Shown in pieces: positions 1-6,932 of a stretch of DNA of 7,058 bases. The position numbers and the translations under genes were made by a program. How positions within the stretch are numbered: the stretch's first letter is position 1; each line of letters starts with the position of its first letter. The notes below the pieces were generated by a model that worked only from the letters and a program-made list of their open reading frames with translations, had not been told where the DNA came from and did not search any database. Where the stretch lies: contig CAMWUM010000097.1 of NCBI GenBank assembly GCA_947177435.1, forward strand, positions 1 through 7,058. Direction: 5' to 3'. The DNA is from an uncultured Muribaculaceae bacterium (GTDB lineage: Bacteria; Bacteroidota; Bacteroidia; Bacteroidales; Muribaculaceae).

Positions 1-1
1 G

Positions 2-136
2 TCCGGCACCCTGCCCCTCTCGGAGATGCAGGAACCGCAAGGCCGAAGCGGCACACTGCCCCTGTCGGAAATCGAGACGCCGAAGCCCAAGAGCGGCACC
101 CTACCCCTGTCGGAAATGCCTAAGCAGCCCGAGGGC
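2..136 (+). repeat. 45-bp (15-codon) in-frame tandem repeat, three copies visible
   Basis: Units begin at bases 2, 47 and 92, an exact 45-bp period. Each encodes SGTLPLSE followed by M or I and a variable tail rich in Q, E, P and K. The 24-bp cores of units two and three differ at only 2 positions; units one and three differ at 5, nearly all synonymous or Ser-codon changes. The array is cut by the left edge, so the copy number is unknown. A degenerate fourth start (KKKKSGAL) follows and runs into the membrane helix. A basic residue precedes the Ser-Gly-Thr in units two and three. Confidence 0.9.
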
Positions 137-907
137 GACAAGAAAAAGAAGAGCGGCGCCCTGATGTGGGTGCTGATTGCCGTGGGCGCGCTGGTGGTGA
201 TCGGCGGAGGCGTGGGCGGATGGCTGGCCTACAACTACCAGCAAGCCAAAGAGGCCGAGCAAGAGCAGATGGCAACCGAACTGGCCGTGAACGAACGCTA
301 CAACGAGCTCAAATTTCAATGCGAGCAGGACATAAAGTACGGCGACAAACTGGTATGGAAGCCGCTCGTGAGCGCCCAGATGCTGCTCGACTCGCTCAAG
401 CGCTATACGAAAGAATATTCAGATTTTGAATACTATCCACTGAATAACAGTGAATTGGCCACGATGGAGGAAAACCTCGCCCATAAGAGGGCCGAGGCCA
501 AAGCTGCCTGGATGAAATCGGCCAACAGCCAATATGAAAAGGCAAAGGACTACTCCGATGCCATCGAGCGCTGGCACATCGCCGCACTGCTCGGCCCCGA
601 CGCCGACGTGAAGGATATAGCCGCCAAGTTTGACAAGGAGATGCGCTGCCCGGCCGCGTACATGGCCGTGTACAAGGCCTCGGCCTCGGGCGGCAAGCTA
701 CGCCTCGAATATTACGGCCTGAGCGACAAGCCCGTGAAGGGCGTGGCCATCAATTACACGCTCGACGGCCACAGCGGCAAGGCCATCGTCAACATCGAGC
801 CCGGCTTCAACACCGCCACCATCGACGTCACCTCCACTGCCAGCCGAGGCCAACTCGACCTCACCTGCAACGGCATAATGTTCTACAACCAGCAACTCGA
901 CAATTGA
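2..907 (+). CDS. Single-pass membrane protein with N-terminal 15-residue tandem repeats (5' partial)
   Basis: The frame is open to the left edge and the repeat unit already runs before the first in-window ATG (base 26), so the true start lies upstream. Counting residues from that ATG, SGTLPLSE repeats end near residue 37, followed by a KKKK cluster (39-42) and one hydrophobic, glycine-rich helix (about 46-69). The positive-inside rule puts the repeats in the cytoplasm and the remaining ~220 residues in the periplasm. That part starts with a charged, probably coiled-coil stretch (72-105), continues with helices that include a TPR-like unit (about 160-205: YEKAKDYSDAIERW), and ends in a beta-rich segment (about 210-293) with cysteines at 208 and 281 that could pair. 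I do not recognise the family. Layouts of this kind occur in transmembrane Ser/Thr kinases and FHA- or zinc-ribbon-linked membrane proteins, but the decisive N-terminal part is missing. The stop overlaps the next start, so it is probably co-translated with the secreted proteins downstream. Confidence 0.85.
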   Translation, partial: SGTLPLSEMQEPQGRSGTLPLSEIETPKPKSGTLPLSEMPKQPEGDKKKKSGALMWVLIAVGALVVIGGGVGGWLAYNYQQAKEAEQEQMATELAVNERYNELKFQCEQDIKYGDKLVWKPLVSAQMLLDSLKRYTKEYSDFEYYPLNNSELATMEENLAHKRAEAKAAWMKSANSQYEKAKDYSDAIERWHIAALLGPDADVKDIAAKFDKEMRCPAAYMAVYKASASGGKLRLEYYGLSDKPVKGVAINYTLDGHSGKAIVNIEPGFNTATIDVTSTASRGQLDLTCNGIMFYNQQLDN

Positions 908-2169
908 TGAAACGCCTCTCCGTATTGCTCATAACCCTATGGTTGGCAGTTACTTCAGCCTTTGCTGACAACACCACGCTCAACAAGGCGCAGGAGTTGC
1001 TGATGAATGCCCGCACCATTGAGCAGTACGACAAGGCCCTGAAGAAATTCAAAACGGCCGACTCCGACCCCGGATACGTGCCCGCCCAGCAGGACGAGGC
1101 CATCGCCAGAGGCATCAAGGAGTGCGAGGCCAAGATAGCCCAACTGTCATCGTCGGCCAAAATCAAGATCAACGGCTCGGCGAGCCCGTCGGTAGACTTC
1201 GAAGCCGCGGGCGGCGCGCTCACCATGGGAGTGAGCGCCGGCAAGAGTGCCCGCATCAAGGCCAAGAGCGGCGCGGCGTGGCTCTCCGTCGAGACCGTGG
1301 GCAAGGACTCGATAGCCCTTAGGTGCGAGCCCAACGAAGGCAAGGAACCGCGCACGGCCACAGTGACCGTCAGCGCCGGCGGAGCGAGCGCCAAGGTGAA
1401 AGTCAGCCAGGCGTTTGTCGAGTATGTGATAAGCGACATAAAGTATGGCTGCACCGACTCGCAGGGCAACGAAACGCAGCGCCTCGGCCAGCCGCTGATC
1501 TCTGAAACGCTGCTATACCTGGTGCCGCAACTGAAAATAAGCGGGATGCTGTCGCCTGTCGACAAAGAATTCAGTATGAAAATCTATGGTCCCGACCAGC
1601 AAGTGATCACGTCGGAGGAAAAAACCGTATCTCTGTGGCCGGGCGACAACATCGTGAAATTCAGCGGATGGGGTAACGACCTGCCCGGAGCGTGGCCCGA
1701 AGGGACATACCGCCTGGAGGTGTGGGTCGACGGCAAGAAGGAGGTGAACAAGCCGTTCAGTATAGCCTCGCGCGGCTTCACCATCTGGGATGTTGAGTTC
1801 GCCGCGACTGACAAGAAGGGCAATCTCAAAAGCGCCTACGGCGAGCCCCTCTACACCGAGGACGCTAACTGCGTCAGGCCGCGTATCGTGTACTGTGGCG
1901 TGCCCGCCGACCAAGGCAGCGAGACCCGCACGCTTAGCGTCAAGGTGTTCCGTAACGGCGCGCTCGACCGCAACAAAAAGTCACCCGACAATTATTCGTT
2001 TGCCGAGACAGTGTGCCTGGTGCCCGGCACCAACGTGTACGAACTCCCGGCCTGGGGCACCGGCAAGCGTGGAGCCTATCCCGAGGGCGAGTACCGCTTT
2101 GAGATTTGGTGCGATGGCAAGATACTGTATCATACCAAGTTCTACGTAACCTCGAAGCGCGATAAATAA
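907..2169 (+). CDS. Secreted BACON-type protein with two C-terminal repeat domains
   Basis: I take the ATG at 907, which shares its A with the preceding stop (TGATG); a TTG at 904 would add one residue. The 420-residue product has a signal peptide (KR at 2-3, hydrophobic core, likely type I cleavage after AFA at residue 20). Next comes a helical TPR-like module (about 25-80, pattern LNKAQELL..AR....YDKALKKF). A BACON-type domain follows (about 85-169), with the typical FEAAGG start, central AAWLSV tryptophan (W125), RTATVTVSAG strand and closing VKVSQ. Two copies of an unnamed beta-rich domain end the protein (about 173-286 and 291-414), each finishing with Y-R-(L/F)-E-(V/I)-W-x-DG. BACON domains in Bacteroidota often sit in surface proteins that handle carbohydrate, with suspected mucin or glycan contact; binding here is inference. 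There is no lipobox and no obvious type IX secretion tail, so it is probably periplasmic or surface-associated. Paralogue of the next gene. Confidence 0.88.
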   Translation: MKRLSVLLITLWLAVTSAFADNTTLNKAQELLMNARTIEQYDKALKKFKTADSDPGYVPAQQDEAIARGIKECEAKIAQLSSSAKIKINGSASPSVDFEAAGGALTMGVSAGKSARIKAKSGAAWLSVETVGKDSIALRCEPNEGKEPRTATVTVSAGGASAKVKVSQAFVEYVISDIKYGCTDSQGNETQRLGQPLISETLLYLVPQLKISGMLSPVDKEFSMKIYGPDQQVITSEEKTVSLWPGDNIVKFSGWGNDLPGAWPEGTYRLEVWVDGKKEVNKPFSIASRGFTIWDVEFAATDKKGNLKSAYGEPLYTEDANCVRPRIVYCGVPADQGSETRTLSVKVFRNGALDRNKKSPDNYSFAETVCLVPGTNVYELPAWGTGKRGAYPEGEYRFEIWCDGKILYHTKFYVTSKRDK

Positions 2170-2193
2170 AAATCCATACAACGCCATAGACCT

Positions 2194-3759
2194 ATGAAAC
2201 GAACCATCCTCTCGCTGATGTGCCTGCTGCTGGCCTGCGCCATCGCCCTGTGCGGCGTAAACCAGACACTCAATACAGCCCAGTCAATGTACCAGAACGC
2301 AAGGACTGAGACTGAATATAAGGCGGCGAAGGCGAAGTTCGAGTCGGCCTATGACGATGTAAGTTATGTAGCCGCCGAGCACGAGGCGGCCATCAAAAAG
2401 GGCATAAAGGACTGCGACGCCAAAATTGCCCAACTCTCGGGCAAACTCACCGTCAACGGCAGCGCCTCGCAGACAAGCATAAAATTCGATGCCGCCGGCG
2501 GGTCCACCACCCTACCCGTCTCGACCAACCAAGGCACACCGGCGGCCAAGTCGAGCGCCGCATGGCTCACAGTAGACAGCCGGTCGGCCACGTCAATCAC
2601 CATCGCCTGCGCGGCCAATGACGGCCCCGACACGCGCACGGCCACCGTCACCGTGTCGGCCGGCAGCCTGAGCGTGCGCGTCAATGCCACGCAAGAGGGC
2701 GCCTCGCTGGCCATAACAGCCGTTGAATTCGGCCGCAGCGACGGCGACAAGGCCGAGGGATGGGGCGAGCCGCTCTACGCCGAGGCCGTGCGCTACGTGC
2801 AGCCTCGCGTGGCCTACATCAGCCCAATGCGGCAGACCAAGACCATCGGCGCGAAGATTTACAAGGCAGGCACCCGCGCACCAGAGGGATACACCCACAC
2901 CATGGACTGCACGCTCGAGGCCGGCGCCAATACCCTGCTCCACAAGCCATACGAAGCCTCCGCGCCCGGCTTGTACGTCTACGAGGTGTGGATTGACGGC
3001 TCGCTCGCCCACTCCTCCACGTTTGTCGTCAGGGAGAAATTCGACGGCATCAAGTTCACCGGCATCGAATTCGGCTCGACCGACGACAAGGGCAACCAAG
3101 TGACCATCTTCGGCAGCCCGCTGTACAAAGACGTGGTGTGCCTGGTCAATCCACGCGTGCATTACAACAGCCCCGCCCAGCAGCGCAAACGCGTGCAAGT
3201 CAAGGTCTACAAGCCCGACGGCTCGTTCTGGACGCCATCGACCACCGACGGGTACGCCCTGGTCCAGGACGTGGCATTCAAGCCCGGCACCAACACCCTC
3301 ACCCTCAAGGGACTGGGCTGGCCTTCGCCGCAGTTCGACCTGGGCGATTACAAGTACGAGATTTGGGTCGACGGCATGCTTGCCATTTCGGGCCAGTTCA
3401 CAATCAAGGCTAAGGAAGACTTGAAGATAAAAGGCGTTAATTTCAGTTTCAGCGCCATAAATGGCCGCGCCGTGGTGACGCCCCGCATCTCCTACTCGAG
3501 CCCCAGCCACCAAAAAAAGACAGTATACTACAAATACCGCGACGCCAACGGCAAGCTGATAAAGGACAGCAACTCGCCGTCGGGATACACCTCGAAGGAA
3601 GTAATCGACTTCAAGCAAGGCTCGTCATCACACAATGGCAGAGGCCGTGCCAACTCCACCCCCGGAAAGTTCGCCCCGGGCGTATACAACGTGGAAATCT
3701 GGATTGACGGCAAACAACAATGGAGCGGACACTTCGAAGTACAAGCGCCTACAGAATAA
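2194..3759 (+). CDS. Secreted BACON-type protein with three C-terminal repeat domains
   Basis: This 521-residue paralogue of the previous gene starts 24 bases after its stop, with no terminator between. The N-terminus (KR at 2-3, hydrophobic 5-19) is a signal peptide. Alignment with the paralogue puts the mature start near residue 21, after ALC. C15 and C20 raise the idea of a lipoprotein, but neither sits in a good lipobox. The helical module (about 25-81, LNTAQSMYQNART..EYKAAKAKF) and BACON-type domain (about 85-168; FDAAGG, W124, RTATVTVSAG, final Q167) match the paralogue closely. Then come three copies of the unnamed domain at about 173-279, 288-405 and 410-517, each ending in Y-x-x-E-(V/I)-W-(I/V)-DG. 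The third is shortened at its start: it lacks the TD..GN...G.PLY segment present in the first two. It probably acts outside the inner membrane as a binding or scaffold protein; the ligand is unknown. Confidence 0.88.
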   Translation: MKRTILSLMCLLLACAIALCGVNQTLNTAQSMYQNARTETEYKAAKAKFESAYDDVSYVAAEHEAAIKKGIKDCDAKIAQLSGKLTVNGSASQTSIKFDAAGGSTTLPVSTNQGTPAAKSSAAWLTVDSRSATSITIACAANDGPDTRTATVTVSAGSLSVRVNATQEGASLAITAVEFGRSDGDKAEGWGEPLYAEAVRYVQPRVAYISPMRQTKTIGAKIYKAGTRAPEGYTHTMDCTLEAGANTLLHKPYEASAPGLYVYEVWIDGSLAHSSTFVVREKFDGIKFTGIEFGSTDDKGNQVTIFGSPLYKDVVCLVNPRVHYNSPAQQRKRVQVKVYKPDGSFWTPSTTDGYALVQDVAFKPGTNTLTLKGLGWPSPQFDLGDYKYEIWVDGMLAISGQFTIKAKEDLKIKGVNFSFSAINGRAVVTPRISYSSPSHQKKTVYYKYRDANGKLIKDSNSPSGYTSKEVIDFKQGSSSHNGRGRANSTPGKFAPGVYNVEIWIDGKQQWSGHFEVQAPTE

Positions 3760-3774
3760 GATAATAGCAATCAA

Positions 3775-6375
3775 ATGAATATGAAGCAGAAGTTTATCGC
3801 GTGGCTACGCGATTCGCAGACTTGGGGATTTTTCGTGTCGGTGGCCGTAATGGCCATCGTGGCGATATTGTTTTTCTATCCCGACAATTTCGACGGCAAC
3901 TCTCTGAGGCAGGCCGATATGACGCAAGGCATCGCCAACGGCGAGGAAGCCCGGGCATACCAGGAGGCTACCGGAGAAAAGGCTCTGTGGACGGGCTCCC
4001 TGTTCTCGGGCATGCCCACGTTCCAAATCTCCCCCTCCTACCCTTCCAACAGCCTCTTCACCTGGATCAACGACCTCTACGGCGGATTCCTGCCCTCGCC
4101 CTCCAACTATCTGTTTATGATGATGCTCGGCTTTCTGCTGCTGCTCTACTGCATGCGCGTGCGCTGGTGGGTGGCGCTCGTCGGCGCCCTGGCCTGGGCG
4201 TTCTCGTCGTACTACATCATCATCATCGGCGCCGGCCATATATGGAAACTGCTGACGCTAAGTTATATACCACCCACCATCGGCGGCATCATACTCTGCT
4301 ATCGCGGGCGCTACTGGCTGGGCGGAGGCGTTACGGCCCTTTTCGCTATGATGCAGCTGTGCAGCAACCACCCGCAGATGTCGTACTATTTCGCCTTCGT
4401 GATGGCGGGCATCGCCTTAGCCGCGCTCATCGACCTGGCCAAGGCTAAGAAATTCAAGCAATGGGCCATCGCCACGGGCGTTATCATAGTGGCCGGATGC
4501 CTTGCCGTAGGCGCCAACCTACCAAGCATTTACCATACATACAAATACGCTAAGGAGACACAGCGCGGACAATCGGAACTGGCCATCTTCAGCCAGCAGC
4601 CCACCGAGGAAGCCGCCCCGCAGGATCCGCGCCTGGTGGGTCCGCCCACCGGCGGCATGGCTTACAGCCAGATCGTGGGCTGGAGTTACGGCCGCGCTGA
4701 AATGTTCTCGCTGCTCATCCCCAACGTCAAGGGCGGCGGCAACGCCAAGCCCATCAACGGCCAGATGACGGCCCTGACGATGAACGAGGTGGACGGCGCA
4801 GAGAATGCTCCGTACACCGATGCGCAATTCCTACCCTACTTCTCGCAGTATTTCAACGACTCTGAGGGCACCAACGGCCCTGTGTACGTCGGCGCGCTCA
4901 TTTGCGCCCTGTTCCTGCTGGGATGCTTCGTAGTGCGCGGCCCGCTGAAGTGGGTGCTCGTGGCGCTGACGGTGCTGTCGTGCCTGTTGGCACTGGGCTA
5001 TAACCTGCGCTGGTTTGCCGATTTGTGGATTTACCACGTGCCAATGTTCTCAAAGTTCCGCACCATCGAGAGCATACTCGTCATAGCCGAGTTCACCATG
5101 CCGCTGCTGGCCGTGCTGGGTCTGGCCAAGGTGGTGGCGCCCAAGGGCGACGGCTTCGAGTTCGTGGCCGCACCTGCCGACAAACCCGACGATAAACGCG
5201 CCAAGGCACTGACTAAGGGGCTGTACGTGTCGTTCGGTTTCTGCCTGCTCGTCTGCCTGGTGGCTATGATTGCTCCGGGCGTGTTTGGCTCGGTAATCAC
5301 CACCTCCGACCAGTACTTGCTCGACCAGGTAAGGCAAATCTACCCTGAGAATTACAATTCGCTCGTCGATACGCTCACTTCGCTGCGCCATGGCATGGTG
5401 CGCGCCGACGCCTGGCACTCGTTCATATTCATCGCCCTGGGCGGCGCGCTGCTGTGGGCCTACCTGCGCCGCAAAGACCGCCGCACGTTCGGCGTGCTGG
5501 CATCGGTAGGCATCGGCCTGCTCGTGCTGGCCGACCTCTTCGCCGTCGACAAGCGCTACGTCTCGCACGACAGTTTCGTACAGCGCTCCATCTTCGACGA
5601 TGAAGCCGACATCCCCGCCGCGCTCGCGTCCGACGCTTATGACAATATCATCCTGCAAGACACCGACTTGCATTACCGTGTGCTCGACGTGCCGGGCTTG
5701 CAGTCGCCTAACCGCTCATACCGCCACAAGACTCTCGGCGGATACCACTCGGCAAAGCTCAGCCGCTATGACGACCTGGTGAAGTCGGGCGCCCTGCTCC
5801 AGCCTAACGTCATCAACATGCTCAACGCCAAGCACGTAATCACCGGCCAGCCCTCGATGCCCTACTTCGTCAACGATCAGGCGCTCGGCAACGGCTGGTT
5901 TGTCGACACGCTCACCTACGTCGACGGCGCCGACGCTGAGTTCGGCATGCTGGCCGACGGCCTCAACACCGCCACCAGCGCCGTGGCCGACAAGAAATTC
6001 GAATCAATGCTCGGACAGGCCGAGCCGGTAGACAGCACCGACAGAATCACCCTCACTAAGTACACGCCCAACACGCTGACCTATACCACCGAATCGAAGC
6101 GCGGAGGCGTGGGCGTGTTCTCAGAGGTTTACTTCCCCTGGGGATGGAAAGCCACCATCGACGGCCAACCCGTTGAAATCGGCCGCGCGGACTACGTACT
6201 GCGTGCCGTGCGCCTGCCTGCCGGCAAGCACGAACTGGTAATGACCTTCGACCCCGACTCGATGGGCACCACCGGAGCCGTGGCCTACGCCTGCTCCACG
6301 CTCGTATACCTGATGCTGCTCATGGGCATATTCATGGCATTCATCCGCAAGGAGGAGGAAAAAGACAAAAAGTAA
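3775..6375 (+). CDS. YfhO-family polytopic membrane protein (GT-C-like glycosyltransferase)
   Basis: The 866-residue protein begins with a cytoplasmic stretch and a membrane helix (about 17-35). A first outside loop holds aspartates at 37, 40 and 48 (LRQADM) and then LWTGSLFSGMPTFQISPSYP. Loop-1 acidic residues are usually catalytic in GT-C enzymes. Further helices lie near 112-128, 133-152, 160-175, 183-195, 203-220, 230-246, 369-386, 391-408, 430-452, 482-504, 547-565 and 573-590. Between them are family-like motifs AGHIWK (153-158) and SNHPQMSYYF (197-206). A large outside domain (about 590-834) ends in FSEVYFPWGWKATIDG and YVLRAVRLPAGKHE, the YfhO signature, before a last helix (about 835-857) and a charged tail. 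In Firmicutes, YfhO relatives add sugars to lipoteichoic acid; Bacteroidota lack that polymer, so the acceptor here is unknown. The length suits the family. ATGs at 3775 and 3781 are both possible starts. It lies 15 bases after the BACON-type gene, with no terminator between. Confidence 0.92.
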   Translation: MNMKQKFIAWLRDSQTWGFFVSVAVMAIVAILFFYPDNFDGNSLRQADMTQGIANGEEARAYQEATGEKALWTGSLFSGMPTFQISPSYPSNSLFTWINDLYGGFLPSPSNYLFMMMLGFLLLLYCMRVRWWVALVGALAWAFSSYYIIIIGAGHIWKLLTLSYIPPTIGGIILCYRGRYWLGGGVTALFAMMQLCSNHPQMSYYFAFVMAGIALAALIDLAKAKKFKQWAIATGVIIVAGCLAVGANLPSIYHTYKYAKETQRGQSELAIFSQQPTEEAAPQDPRLVGPPTGGMAYSQIVGWSYGRAEMFSLLIPNVKGGGNAKPINGQMTALTMNEVDGAENAPYTDAQFLPYFSQYFNDSEGTNGPVYVGALICALFLLGCFVVRGPLKWVLVALTVLSCLLALGYNLRWFADLWIYHVPMFSKFRTIESILVIAEFTMPLLAVLGLAKVVAPKGDGFEFVAAPADKPDDKRAKALTKGLYVSFGFCLLVCLVAMIAPGVFGSVITTSDQYLLDQVRQIYPENYNSLVDTLTSLRHGMVRADAWHSFIFIALGGALLWAYLRRKDRRTFGVLASVGIGLLVLADLFAVDKRYVSHDSFVQRSIFDDEADIPAALASDAYDNIILQDTDLHYRVLDVPGLQSPNRSYRHKTLGGYHSAKLSRYDDLVKSGALLQPNVINMLNAKHVITGQPSMPYFVNDQALGNGWFVDTLTYVDGADAEFGMLADGLNTATSAVADKKFESMLGQAEPVDSTDRITLTKYTPNTLTYTTESKRGGVGVFSEVYFPWGWKATIDGQPVEIGRADYVLRAVRLPAGKHELVMTFDPDSMGTTGAVAYACSTLVYLMLLMGIFMAFIRKEEEKDKK

Positions 6376-6377
6376 GC

Positions 6378-6878
6378 ATGGGATGGCTGGCGAGGCATAG
6401 GCACAAGCGCGGATTCGGCGTGCATTCGCCGTTGGCGTTCAGGTTTATAAAAGATTGCCTGTGCGAGAAAACGCCATATTACGACTATACCAGCCTGCGC
6501 AAAGACCAGCGGCTGCTCTACCGCCTGGCTGCGTGGCTGCAGCCAGGCCAAATCACCGCGCTCGGCAGCGCCGACGCCCGCCCGGCCACTATGGCATGCC
6601 CACCCAAAGACAAACGCAAAGCCTCACCGTGGACAGGCCTCGACCAAGTCAGCCTGGCCGTGGCCGACGCCCGCGGCGGAGTGGGGGAGGCTGTGGCCGC
6701 AATCAGCCAAGGCTCAGCCGTTTACATCACCAACTGCACCAAAGCCGACCGCGCCGCCCTGTGCGCTGCCATCGACTCATCGGCCCACGGCCAGACCTTC
6801 TCCAACCGCTCCGGCACCCTCATCGCCCTCCCATTCCCCGGCCTCACTCCCCAGCACTTCGACGTCGCCTTCCCCTAA
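6378..6878 (+). CDS. Short SAM-methyltransferase-like protein, probably core-reduced
   Basis: The ATG lies 2 bases after the YfhO stop, so translation is probably coupled. The 166-residue product opens with RHRHKRGFGVHSPLAFRFI (7-24) and YYDYTSLR. From memory this is the N-terminal signature of a Bacteroidota family annotated as class I SAM-dependent methyltransferases, normally around 230-260 residues. The end (SGTLIALPF...GLTPQHFDVAFP) also matches the usual closing strand of that family. Between these ends the core is compressed. The expected acidic-plus-glycine SAM loop (E-x-G-x-G-x-G type) is reduced to ITALGSADARPATMA (59-73), and later strands (VSLAVADARGG; AVYITNCTKAD) remain as short remnants. 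SAM binding is therefore doubtful. The reading frame is intact, with strongly C-ending codons in its last third, which argues for an expressed small protein and against a fresh pseudogene. The substrate is unknown, and a structural role is possible. Confidence 0.7.
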   Translation: MGWLARHRHKRGFGVHSPLAFRFIKDCLCEKTPYYDYTSLRKDQRLLYRLAAWLQPGQITALGSADARPATMACPPKDKRKASPWTGLDQVSLAVADARGGVGEAVAAISQGSAVYITNCTKADRAALCAAIDSSAHGQTFSNRSGTLIALPFPGLTPQHFDVAFP

Positions 6879-6889
6879 TTTTTATTAGG
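6874..6889 (+). terminator. Weak candidate terminator hairpin after the last gene
   Basis: CCTAAT, a TTTT loop and ATTAGG form a perfect 6-bp hairpin that overlaps the stop codon of the methyltransferase-like gene. It is AT-rich and lacks a directly following T-tract; the nearest one (8 T, 6909-6916) is about 20 bases on and belongs to the promoter region. It may slow or end transcription weakly. It is the only candidate end for the five-gene unit in the window. Confidence 0.35.
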
Positions 6890-6932
6890 CAACATCGGGA
6901 GTGTAAGATTTTTTTTGTATCTTTGCCAGTGG
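6890..6932 (+). promoter_or_regulatory. Bacteroidota-type promoter pointing out of the window
   Basis: TATCTTTG at 6918-6925 fits the Bacteroidota -7 element TAnnTTTG exactly and follows an 8-T run. Transcription would start near base 6932. I see no strong TTTG-like -33 element at the expected distance upstream, so the assignment rests on the -7 box, the drop in GC content and the gene-free sequence after it. It would drive the untranslated region at 6932-7058 and a gene past the right edge. Confidence 0.7.

Noticed and set aside
2..136. CRISPR-like array from the regular 45-bp repeats
   Set aside because: The repeats are in frame and code for a conserved peptide. The intervening segments are part of the same reading frame and there is no palindromic repeat.
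904..906. TTG as start of the first BACON-type gene
   Set aside because: The ATG at 907 follows at once, gives a normal signal peptide (MKR...) and makes the classic TGATG overlap.
861..1565. Reverse-strand ORF of 234 codons opposite the first BACON-type gene
   Set aside because: It lies against a gene with a signal peptide and clear domains. Its composition mirrors the GC-ending codons of the sense gene, and its likeness to an antisense ORF at 2364-2750 only reflects the sense paralogy.
2194..2256. Lipoprotein signal in the second BACON-type protein (C15 or C20)
   Set aside because: C15 has Leu at -2 and is embedded in the hydrophobic core; C20 has Leu at -1. Neither is a good lipobox, and the paralogue has a plain type I site at the matching position.
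2593..3618. Reverse-strand ORF of 341 codons opposite the second BACON-type gene
   Set aside because: Low-complexity V/G/A/L-rich translation without recognisable domains. Long antisense frames are expected opposite GC3-rich genes.
5050..5673. Reverse-strand ORF of 207 codons opposite the YfhO gene
   Set aside because: The sense strand has a consistent membrane topology and family motifs throughout; the antisense translation has none.
6349..6358. AAGGAGGAGG as a Shine-Dalgarno sequence for the methyltransferase-like gene
   Set aside because: It lies about 19 bases before the ATG, too far for normal use, and encodes the charged C-terminal tail of the YfhO protein. Bacteroidota rarely depend on Shine-Dalgarno sites.
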